From JABJAG01 sp965222215 (lineage in GTDB: Bacteria > Pseudomonadota > Alphaproteobacteria > UBA6615), in NCBI GenBank assembly GCA_965222215.1, contig OZ244931.1, positions 1,054,001-1,118,000 of the forward strand: a stretch of DNA of 64,000 nucleotides. Direction: 5' to 3'. The first letter of the stretch is position 1. The number at the start of each line of letters is the position of its first letter. Made by a program: the position numbers and the translations under genes. The notes below the pieces were generated by a model. That model was not told the origin of the DNA, ran no database searches, and was given only the letters and a program-made list of their open reading frames with translations. Shown in pieces: positions 57,523 through 64,000 of the stretch.

Positions 57523-58399
57523 GGCCGCGCGCCCTTATCTGCCGGCGTATATCGCCGGCCTTGGCGCCGCCGCGGCCGGGGAAGACGTACGCCTTGTCGT
57601 GGCGGTCGACGACTTGCAGGAGCCCGGGACGGTTATCGGGGCGTTGCGGGAAATCTGTCCGGTATCTGTCGTGCACGGCCCGCGCGGGGCGACACCCGCA
57701 CGTGTCCGTCGCAGCCTGATCGCCGAGGCAGTCGCGACGCCCGTCGATATTCTGATCTTCGCCGACATGGACGATGTGCTCTCGCCTGCCGCACCGGGCC
57801 TGCACCGCGATGCGCTCAGCGACGCCGCCTTTTCGTTCGGTGACATGTCGTTGATCGACGCGGCGGGAAACAGTCTCGGTCGCCGGTTTTTCGCGGGTGC
57901 CGGCGTGCCCTGGCGGCTCGACAACGCCGATGCGCTTCTGGATCGCAATTTCCTGGGGCTCAGCAATACGGCCGTTCGGCGCGAGGCATTGCCCGACACG
58001 GTGCTGTCCATACCCGACGATATCGTCGCGGTGGACTGGTGGCTGTTTACGAGCCTGCTGATGACGGGCCGAAAGGGCCAGCGCATCCCGGAGGCTGTGA
58101 GCGACTACCGGACCTACGGCAACAACATCCTCGGCGCGGGCGCCTTGTCCTCGCGGGACGAACTCATGCGGTTTCTTGAGGTTGCGCGCAGGCACTACCG
58201 GGCATTCCCGGGGTCTCCGATGCACGCCGTTCGCGGTGCGCGGGTGGAAGCGCTGGTGCAGGAAGTGGCGGGCTGGACCGCCCACGAACTGGCGGTCGCA
58301 CTCGCCACGATGGGGCGCAATGAGGGGGTCTGGTTCGGCTTCCTCAATACCTTGATGTCGCCGCGCGACGCCGCCGCGCCGGCCAGCGTCGCGAGTTGA
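57488..58399 (+). CDS. Unassigned glycosyltransferase-like protein
   Basis: A 303-residue protein. The N-terminal fold resembles family-2 transferases: YAVCTALYEAARPYLPAYI, LVVAVDDLQEPG, FADMDDVLSP near 95 (a DxD-like element) and VAVDWWLFTSLLMTGRKG about 180-200. It lacks clear later motifs of that family. ATG at 57488 is chosen; an in-frame GTG six bases earlier is possible. It begins inside the end of the cytidylyltransferase, implying one transcript for the sugar genes. It could transfer a sugar of the NeuA/B pathway, or a precursor; this is inference. Confidence 0.6.
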   Translation: MTTYAVCTALYEAARPYLPAYIAGLGAAAAGEDVRLVVAVDDLQEPGTVIGALREICPVSVVHGPRGATPARVRRSLIAEAVATPVDILIFADMDDVLSPAAPGLHRDALSDAAFSFGDMSLIDAAGNSLGRRFFAGAGVPWRLDNADALLDRNFLGLSNTAVRREALPDTVLSIPDDIVAVDWWLFTSLLMTGRKGQRIPEAVSDYRTYGNNILGAGALSSRDELMRFLEVARRHYRAFPGSPMHAVRGARVEALVQEVAGWTAHELAVALATMGRNEGVWFGFLNTLMSPRDAAAPASVAS

Positions 58400-58411
58400 G
58401 CGGAGAAAACA

Positions 58412-60412
58412 ATGAACGAACAGCTCACCCCGTCCAGTCCGGACATGACCGCCGCCGAGGCCGAGGCCCGCTTTGCGCGCAACCTCGTGGCGTTCGAACG
58501 CCACGCCCCGCGGCTGCATGCGCGCCTGTCCCACATCTCGGACACGGCCACGGCGCTCGCGGTCGATGCCGAAGGACGTATCGACCTCGGATTCGGCGAC
58601 GGGTCGCTCTACGGGGGAGATGCCGAAACTTTCACACGGCAGCGGCTGGCGAAGTTCCAGGCGTCCCCGGAGCGGGTCTATCTGAGTATGCAGAATCCTG
58701 ACCGGATGGGCGGTGTCGCCGGGAAATTTGCCGCCTGGGCAACGCATTTCGGCGAATCCGATGCTGTCGAGATCGCCGGCGACCGATTGCACCGCGAGGC
58801 GCATTTCGCCTTTGTTTTCGGCGTCGGTCTCGGCCTCCATCTCGATCCGCTCGTGAGCTTCACGACGTGCCGTGACCTCGTTCTGGTCGAGCCGAACCTC
58901 GAACACATCTATCACAGCCTGTTCGTCGTTGAATGGACCCCCGTCTTCGACGCGACCCGTTTGCGCGGGGGCGCGGTTCACTTTGTGATCGAGCGCGAGC
59001 TCGAAGCGATCTCGACACGCATCCGCGACATTGTCCGCGATTGCGGGACGCCGTTCCTGGATGGCGCCTATGTCCACCAGCATTACAAGATCGGTTTGCT
59101 GAACAGTGCGTACCGGGGCTTCTTCGAGGATTTCCGCCTTCACCTGTACGGCCTCGGTTTTTACGAGGACGAACTCGTGATGATGTCAAATGCCGTGGCC
59201 AATCTCGGCCGGCGCCAGACGAAGGTCGTGGCCAGCCCGCTGACGCGACGTGACACGCCGGTGTTTATCTGCGGATCCGGGCCGTCGCTCGACCGGGATA
59301 TCGATTTCATTCGCGCGAACCGCGACAAGGTGATGCTGGTGTCGCTGGGGTCCTGCCTGCGGGTGCTGCGGCGTCACGGCTTCGAGCCCGACTATCATGT
59401 CGAGCTCGAAAATGACGAGGCGAATACGCGCAACGTGCAGGGGGTTGCGAAAGAATTCGGGATTACCGACCGCACCACATTGATCGCCTCCACCAGCGTG
59501 CGGCCGGAGACGGCGGCCGAATTCTCGGACATCGTCTACTATTTCCGCGACAGGGTGAGTTCGACCATCCTGTTCCGCTCCGGCGCCGACGCGCTCGGCG
59601 CGTGCGGTCCCTCCGTGGCCAATGCCGCGTTGATCACGCTGCTCTATATGGGCTTCTGCGATCTCTATCTTTTCGGAATCGACATGGGGACGCGCGAGAG
59701 AGACGTCTACCATTCGGCTGACACCTATATCGGTATCGGCGCCGCCGACGAGTGGAGCTCGGCCAACCGGTTCCCGGTACCTGGCAACTTCGGCGGCACG
59801 GCCTTCACCGAAGGTATCCTGAACTGGAGCCGCTTCACGTTCGAGAATGTCGTCCGGCTGCATCCGGATATCTCCTGCACCAATTGCAGCGACGGGGTCC
59901 GGATCGACCACACGACCCCGAAACTGTCCCGTCTCGTCGAACTGCCCCATGGGCAGCTGGACCGTGCGGCCGTGAAGGCCAAGGTTTCCGAAGGGCTGCG
60001 GGACTACACGCCGGGCGTGTGTCGCGAATTGTGGCGGCGGGACGAGATCGCGGCCCATGCGACGGAACTTTTCGACCGTATCGAGGCCCTGATCGACGTC
60101 ACGGATCCCGCGGCCGGTCTGGACTGGATGCAGGAACTCTACGACCTGACGAACTACGAATCGGTCGACGAGCCACCCACCCGCGCGTTCCTGTTCGGAA
60201 CGACCGTCCTGATTCTGGGCGCGTTCAACTGGATCGACGGCCGCATCGCGGACCCGGCGGTCCGGCAGGATTATCGTGTCGAGGCGCTGGGGGAGATGAA
60301 GGCGGCGTATCGCTGGATGCGGGGGCGGTACGAGCAACTGCTCGACGATGTCGACGGGTATCTCGCCGGCACGCGCGAGGACTTTTGCATCACGCAGGCC
60401 GACGCGGCCTGA
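58412..60412 (+). CDS. DUF115 motility accessory factor (Maf) glycosyltransferase
   Basis: A 666-residue protein with the Maf core: GSGPSLDRDIDFIRANRDKV near 286-305, VSLGSCLRVLRRHGFEPDYH, and GADALGACGPSVANAALIT and LFGIDMGTRERDVYHS. Maf enzymes transfer pseudaminic, legionaminic or related acids onto flagellin Ser/Thr. The N-terminal 200 residues contain FGDGSLYGGDAETFTR, a typical extra domain. The C-terminal part is helical. GGAGAAAAC sits before the ATG at 58412, 12 bp after the preceding gene. Position next to flagellins and NeuA/NeuB supports its role. Confidence 0.88.
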   Translation: MNEQLTPSSPDMTAAEAEARFARNLVAFERHAPRLHARLSHISDTATALAVDAEGRIDLGFGDGSLYGGDAETFTRQRLAKFQASPERVYLSMQNPDRMGGVAGKFAAWATHFGESDAVEIAGDRLHREAHFAFVFGVGLGLHLDPLVSFTTCRDLVLVEPNLEHIYHSLFVVEWTPVFDATRLRGGAVHFVIERELEAISTRIRDIVRDCGTPFLDGAYVHQHYKIGLLNSAYRGFFEDFRLHLYGLGFYEDELVMMSNAVANLGRRQTKVVASPLTRRDTPVFICGSGPSLDRDIDFIRANRDKVMLVSLGSCLRVLRRHGFEPDYHVELENDEANTRNVQGVAKEFGITDRTTLIASTSVRPETAAEFSDIVYYFRDRVSSTILFRSGADALGACGPSVANAALITLLYMGFCDLYLFGIDMGTRERDVYHSADTYIGIGAADEWSSANRFPVPGNFGGTAFTEGILNWSRFTFENVVRLHPDISCTNCSDGVRIDHTTPKLSRLVELPHGQLDRAAVKAKVSEGLRDYTPGVCRELWRRDEIAAHATELFDRIEALIDVTDPAAGLDWMQELYDLTNYESVDEPPTRAFLFGTTVLILGAFNWIDGRIADPAVRQDYRVEALGEMKAAYRWMRGRYEQLLDDVDGYLAGTREDFCITQADAA

Positions 60413-60424
60413 CGTCAGGGCCGG

Positions 60425-62329
60425 TTATGCGCGCGCGCACCAGGCGCGCCAGTGTGCGCGGTAGGCTTCTTCAAGCAGTGCAGTGAAGCGCGCCGGATCG
60501 AAAAGCGGCGAGGCGAGGGCGTGGCGGGGCAGTTCCGCGCGAAGCTCTGTGAGCTTATTCCGGTCCGACACCAGCGCCTTTGCGATTTCGACGAGGGCGT
60601 CGGGAGCGTCGGCGGTCCAGTCGTCGTGGCCCGTCGCGGACAGAACTCGTGCCGCCCGGCCGTGCGGGCTTGCGAGAACCGGGACGCCCGCGGCGATAGC
60701 CTCCGCGGTCTCGACGAACCGGCTGTCCGGCGCGGTGTCGAGCGCGATATCGATATGTTCGAAGAAAGCGCGTCGCGGCGCCCGGCGGTCTTCGAGCTCG
60801 GCCACCGATACCCGGTCCGACAGTCCGTGTTCGTCCGCCAGGGCGTGAATGCGCGCCATCGTTTCTTCGTCATGGTGCCCGGTGTTCGCGACCAGCAGGC
60901 GCGAAGACGGAACGGCGTTCAGCATCCGGCCGGCGAGGTTCATAACGTCGGCGCTGATCGCCGAGACCGGTGCGACAATTCCGAAGGTCACAGGCCGGTC
61001 CGGTGCCGCTCCGGTCACGGGAGATCCGGGCGTGATCGGGTGATCGACGGGCAGGGTGAAATTGCCATCGCCCATGAGATGGGCGTCGTAGAGACTTCGC
61101 GTCGCCGGGACGACACCGAGCCAGCCGAGGCGCACCGGAGCAGGGCGCTGGGCGAATGTCCGAAGGTGGCTGTCGCGCCCATGTCCCACGAGGTCGACGA
61201 GGATGTCGATGCCGTCGTTGCGCATGATCTGCGCGGCAGTCACCGGGTCGACACCGGACATTTCGGTCCATCGCGTGCTGGCCCGCATGAGGTTCTGGGT
61301 CGTCATGTCCTGACGGCTGCCGCGCGCGTAGATGTAGACATCGAATGCGTCACGGTCATGAGCGTTGAGCACGGATTCGAGCATCGGGGCGAGGCCGCTT
61401 GCGTGCAGGTCCGCGCCGGCATAGCCGATGCGCAGCGGACGATCGGGTTTGGGCGGATTGTCGTAGGGCGCCGTCTCGCCTAGCGGTGCAAACTGCTTCG
61501 ACCATGTCGCGCAGGCATGTTCGTATTCTTCGAATCCGGAGCCGTCGCCGTGCTGCAGGGCGAGCGTACGCAGCCGCGACTGGGCCAGGTCGGGGTCGTC
61601 CGGTCTTTGTGCGAGCGCGGTTTCATGGGCTTCATGCGCGGCCTCGAAGAAGCCGGCCGTGGCCATCGCGCGGGCCATCCGGTCGTGGTCACCGGCGAGT
61701 GCCCCGAGCTCGATGGCGGCTTCGGCGGCGGTCACCGCCCTGGCGAGCGCGCCCGTTTCCAGATGCACCTCGAAGGCGAGGCGCAGCGTTTCCGGATCCA
61801 TGGGGGTCAGCTCGACCTGCTTGTCGAGCAGGCCGGTCGCCTCGCCGAGCGCGCCGCGATTGAACGCGTCGCGCGCGCGCGTGCGATAGATGTGCGGTCG
61901 TGCGAAAGCGAGGTGCTTGAAATACTCGCGAAGCTTCGCCGGCAGAAGATCGTCCCCAAGCGGATGCGGCGACAGAACCGTCGCCAGTTTGGCGAAGTAG
62001 AGCGACTCGTTGCTGTCTCCGAGATGCCCCAGAAGGGTCGCGAGCGCGTCCGCATACTCACGCGTATTCGGATCGGCGTTCTGCGCGCGGCGCAACAAAT
62101 CGACAGCGTGGCTCGGCTCGTCGAGTTTCCAGCTGGTCAGGCCCAGGAGCAGATAGGCTTCCGCCGTGTCCGGGCGCCGGGCGAGAAGCCGTTCGCAGGA
62201 TGCGATCGCCCGGTCGTAGTTTTCGGTGTCGTACGCCGCCCGTGCTTCGCGCACATGTTGTGCGACGAGGGGGTCGTAACTCTCTGGAATTGATGGCATT
62301 TCGCCGATCAAGGGTTCTGCTGTCGACAT
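60425..62329 (-). CDS. TPR plus GT41 (O-GlcNAc-transferase-like) flagellin glycosyltransferase, FlmG-like
   Basis: A 634-residue protein. Residues about 25-110 contain TPR-like helical pairs (EARAAYDTENYDRAIASCER, AEAYLLLGLTSWKLDEPSHA) and further helices extend to 270. From about 300 to 620 a GT41-like part follows: RIGYAGADLHASGLAPMLES, DILVDLVGHGRDSHLRTF, RPAPVRLGWLGVVPATRSLY and AIAAGVPVLASPHGRAA. In Caulobacter, FlmG uses TPRs to bind flagellins and a similar domain to add pseudaminic acid. Here it is 124 bp from a flagellin and convergent with Maf. A CtrA-like site lies 25 bases before the ATG. Confidence 0.82.
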   Translation of the reverse strand: MSTAEPLIGEMPSIPESYDPLVAQHVREARAAYDTENYDRAIASCERLLARRPDTAEAYLLLGLTSWKLDEPSHAVDLLRRAQNADPNTREYADALATLLGHLGDSNESLYFAKLATVLSPHPLGDDLLPAKLREYFKHLAFARPHIYRTRARDAFNRGALGEATGLLDKQVELTPMDPETLRLAFEVHLETGALARAVTAAEAAIELGALAGDHDRMARAMATAGFFEAAHEAHETALAQRPDDPDLAQSRLRTLALQHGDGSGFEEYEHACATWSKQFAPLGETAPYDNPPKPDRPLRIGYAGADLHASGLAPMLESVLNAHDRDAFDVYIYARGSRQDMTTQNLMRASTRWTEMSGVDPVTAAQIMRNDGIDILVDLVGHGRDSHLRTFAQRPAPVRLGWLGVVPATRSLYDAHLMGDGNFTLPVDHPITPGSPVTGAAPDRPVTFGIVAPVSAISADVMNLAGRMLNAVPSSRLLVANTGHHDEETMARIHALADEHGLSDRVSVAELEDRRAPRRAFFEHIDIALDTAPDSRFVETAEAIAAGVPVLASPHGRAARVLSATGHDDWTADAPDALVEIAKALVSDRNKLTELRAELPRHALASPLFDPARFTALLEEAYRAHWRAWCARA

Positions 62330-62353
62330 GCCCCGAACGTTAGCGGGATATGC

Positions 62354-62368
62354 TTAACGCGACCCTAA
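62354..62368. promoter_or_regulatory. CtrA-like site upstream of the FlmG-like gene
   Basis: TTAACGCGACCCTAA is TTAA-N7-CTAA, followed by C, 25 bases before the start codon at 62329. Confidence 0.45.
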
Positions 62369-62398
62369 CGCAGCCTTCAGGGATGGGCCATGGTCAAG

Positions 62399-62427
62399 AA
62401 AAAAAGGGGGGAGCCGAAGCTCCCCCC
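62399..62427 (-). terminator. Intrinsic terminator of flagellin gene 1
   Basis: GGGGGGAGC pairs with GCTCCCCCC around a CGAA (minus strand TTCG) tetraloop, followed on the minus strand by seven U. It is 27 bp past the flagellin stop. Confidence 0.93.
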
Positions 62428-62453
62428 TTGCGAAGGTTGGTATCGCTACTCGT

Positions 62454-63275
62454 TTAACGGAACAGAGACAGAACCGACTGTTCCTGCTGTCCGGCGAAGG
62501 ACAGGGCGGAGATGCCGAGCTGCTGACGCGTCTGCAGCGCCACCAGGTTGGCACCCTCTTCCGTGATGTCGGCAAGGCGAAGCTTGTCGGCACCTTCGTT
62601 GAGCGTGTCGGTGTACGCCTCGTTGAAGTCCAGACGGGTCTGGAGCAGCGCGACGTTGGAGCCGAGGGTCTTGGCCTTGGCGCCGAGCGTCGCGATGGCG
62701 CTGTCGAGCTGGTTGATGGCGCAGGTGTTCAGCGAGGTCGCGCTGAGCGTGGCGCCGGTCGTGATCGACAGACCGGTCGAAGCGTTCGTCAGGTCGACCG
62801 AAGCGACGGACAACGTGCTCGTCGTGGTGTCACTGAACTTGACCGACAGGGTCGAGCCGGTGCCGTTGACCAGGTTCAGGCCCTGGTAGCTGGCGTCGGC
62901 CGCGATGTTGTCGATCTGGCTGACCAGCGAGTTGTACTGGGCGTTGAGCTCAGTGAACTCGGCTGCCGTCGACGCCGACTGGGCGCTGATGGCAATACCC
63001 TTCAGCTGGTCGACCACGGAGTCGATGGCGTTGACCGCCTCGAGCGCCACGGAAACCGAGCTGACCGCCTGATCGATGCCGTCCTTCTTCTCACTGAGGG
63101 TCGAAGCGCGGTCCGTCAGCGCCTTGGCCTCGAAGAAGATCTTCGCGTCATCGGACGGGCTGCCGACCTTCAGGCCGGTCGCCAGACGATCCTGGGTGCG
63201 GTTGATCAGGTCCGACGTGCTCTTCAACGTGAGCAGGTTGGACCGGGCTGCGGAACTAAGTGCAATTTCAGACAT
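62454..63275 (-). CDS. Flagellin
   Basis: A 273-residue flagellin, short as in Caulobacter. The N-terminal D0/D1 helices (MSEIALSSAARSNLLTLKST, AIDSVVDQLKGIAISAQSA) and C-terminal D0 (ITEEGANLVALQTRQQLGIS, FAGQQEQSVLSLF) are canonical; the centre is a 50-residue Ser/Thr-rich domain. An unusual cysteine is in LNTCAINQLDSAI. Sites for glycosylation are plentiful in the centre. A sigma-54 promoter lies 63 bp upstream. The last part is almost identical to the next flagellin gene. Confidence 0.95.
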   Translation of the reverse strand: MSEIALSSAARSNLLTLKSTSDLINRTQDRLATGLKVGSPSDDAKIFFEAKALTDRASTLSEKKDGIDQAVSSVSVALEAVNAIDSVVDQLKGIAISAQSASTAAEFTELNAQYNSLVSQIDNIAADASYQGLNLVNGTGSTLSVKFSDTTTSTLSVASVDLTNASTGLSITTGATLSATSLNTCAINQLDSAIATLGAKAKTLGSNVALLQTRLDFNEAYTDTLNEGADKLRLADITEEGANLVALQTRQQLGISALSFAGQQEQSVLSLFR

Positions 63276-63337
63276 GATATCTGTGTCCTCGTTCTAAGGT
63301 TGGTGTTCTGGGACATTCTTGCCCCGCCAGATAGGCA

Positions 63338-63352
63338 GCAACTGCCGTGCCA
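63338..63352 (-). promoter_or_regulatory. Sigma-54 promoter of flagellin gene 1
   Basis: On the minus strand the sequence is TGGCACG-GCAG-TTGC, a perfect match to the -24/-12 consensus, so transcription should start near 63326, about 50 bases before the ATG. The activator is presumably FlbD, encoded at 44368. Confidence 0.9.
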
Positions 63353-63396
63353 CTATCAAAATCGTTTAGTTTCAATGGGTTGTGGGGTGTCCGCAT

Positions 63397-63431
63397 TTGC
63401 CGGTCGGCAATTGTTGCCGGGAATCCGGCAA
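63397..63431. promoter_or_regulatory. Paired palindromes upstream of the sigma-54 promoter (candidate FlbD sites)
   Basis: TTGCCGGTCGGCAA (63397-63410) and TTGCCGGGAATCCGGCAA (63414-63431) are both perfect inverted repeats with TTGCCG arms, 45-80 bp upstream of the -24 element. Another TTGCCGCC follows at once. This position suits an enhancer. The remaining 321-bp gap to the next flagellin holds an AT-rich tract and a TTAACCAT box (63483-63490). Confidence 0.6.
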
Positions 63432-63543
63432 AAATTGCCGCCGGCCCGGCAGTATGTATCCTAAATTATTGTTTAAAATCATATGGTTAATTCCTATTCA
63501 CCATGTTTTCGGCGGGCGCGGTGGCCGACGGAATCCGGACATG

Positions 63544-63567
63544 AAAAAAGGGGGGCCGAAGCCCCCC
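63544..63567 (-). terminator. Intrinsic terminator of flagellin gene 2
   Basis: GGGGGGC pairs with GCCCCCC around CGAA, with six U after it on the minus strand. It has the same design as the terminator of flagellin gene 1. Confidence 0.9.
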
Positions 63568-63596
63568 TCCATTCAAGGTGATGTTTGCCTTCTGGC

Positions 63597-64000
63597 TTAG
63601 TTGAACAGGGACAGTACCGACTGTTCCTGCTGTCCGGCGAAGGACAGGGCGGAAATACCGAGCTGCTGACGCGTCTGCAGCGCCACCAGGTTGGCACCCT
63701 CTTCCGTGATGTCGGCAAGACGAAGCTTGTCGGCACCGCTGGAGAGTTCGTCGGTGTACGCCTCGTTGAAGTCCAGACGGGTCTGGAGCAGCGCAACGTT
63801 GGAGCCGAGGGTCTTGGCCTTGGCGCCGAGCGTCGCGATGGCGCTGTCGAGCTGGTTGATGGCGCAGGTGTTCAGCGAGGTCGCGCTGAGCGTGGCGCCG
63901 GTCGTGATCGACAGACCGGTCGAAGCGTTCGTCAGGTCAACGGACGAGACCGCCAGATTGCTGGTGGTCGTGTCGCTGAAGTAGACCGTCAAGGTCGAGC
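63597..64000 (-). CDS. Flagellin paralogue, N-terminal part outside the window
   Basis: The frame is open to the right edge, giving the last 134 residues or so of a flagellin. It matches flagellin gene 1 from the central domain to the end almost exactly; visible differences include TDELSSGADKL for TDTLNEGADKL and a final N for R. The odd cysteine (LNTCAINQ) is also shared. It lies 321 bp before gene 1 in the same direction, each gene having its own terminator. The upstream promoter is not visible. Confidence 0.93.
   Translation of the reverse strand, partial: STLTVYFSDTTTSNLAVSSVDLTNASTGLSITTGATLSATSLNTCAINQLDSAIATLGAKAKTLGSNVALLQTRLDFNEAYTDELSSGADKLRLADITEEGANLVALQTRQQLGISALSFAGQQEQSVLSLFN

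Overview
The window is a GC-rich chromosomal segment of an alphaproteobacterium. This rests on gene content: CtrA, ChpT and SciP (an alphaproteobacterial cell-cycle circuit), the flagellar regulators FlbD, FlbT and FlaF, and a two-subunit NAD-dependent formate dehydrogenase with a fused NuoE-NuoF-like beta subunit. I cannot place it below class. No tRNA, rRNA, CRISPR array, transposase or prophage gene is visible. Three families of short transposase-less palindromic repeats are scattered through the left 36 kb.

1-15.8 kb is metabolic and mixed. It holds a class III aminotransferase (cut by the left edge), an amidohydrolase and a 3-hydroxyisobutyrate-dehydrogenase-like enzyme on the minus strand. 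The plus strand follows with ChaC-like, DUF938, VOC, quinone oxidoreductase, haloalkane dehalogenase and TauE genes. Minus-strand genes follow again: a glyoxalase-II-like hydrolase, an AbrB-type membrane protein, a carboxypeptidase-like gene coupled to NAD kinase, and a second VOC gene. The last is an 803-residue acidic protein with Sel1 and ankyrin repeats.

15.8-35 kb is dominated by molybdenum/tungsten biology: moaA, a HTH plus binding-protein-like regulator, tungstate transporter tupBCA, fdhD, an AT-richer membrane protein, mobA, and the alpha and beta subunits of formate dehydrogenase (26.7-29.4 and 33.3-35.0 kb). Together they could import tungstate or molybdate, build the pterin cofactor, sulfurate it and use it in one enzyme. 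Tandem cupins, a transglutaminase-like protein, FKBP, a GNAT with a possible attenuator, a YCII protein and a PAS histidine kinase lie between them.

35-64 kb is a cell-cycle and flagellar region. chpT and ctrA flank an intergenic region with CtrA-like sites. fliI-fliJ run on the plus strand. A compact ten-gene minus-strand run follows: fliF-fliG-fliH-fliN-motA-flbD-flhA-flhF-flhG-(fliK-like). Then come sciP, the hook group fliK-flgD-flgE, and flbT-flaF. The right end is a candidate flagellin-glycosylation locus: neuB-like, neuA-like, an unassigned glycosyltransferase-like gene, a DUF115 Maf gene, a TPR/O-GlcNAc-transferase-like gene resembling FlmG, and two flagellins. The complete flagellin gene has a consensus sigma-54 promoter and upstream palindromes resembling FlbD sites.

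High GC gives long antisense open frames everywhere; they are excluded. All functional calls come from reading motifs by eye, with no database search.
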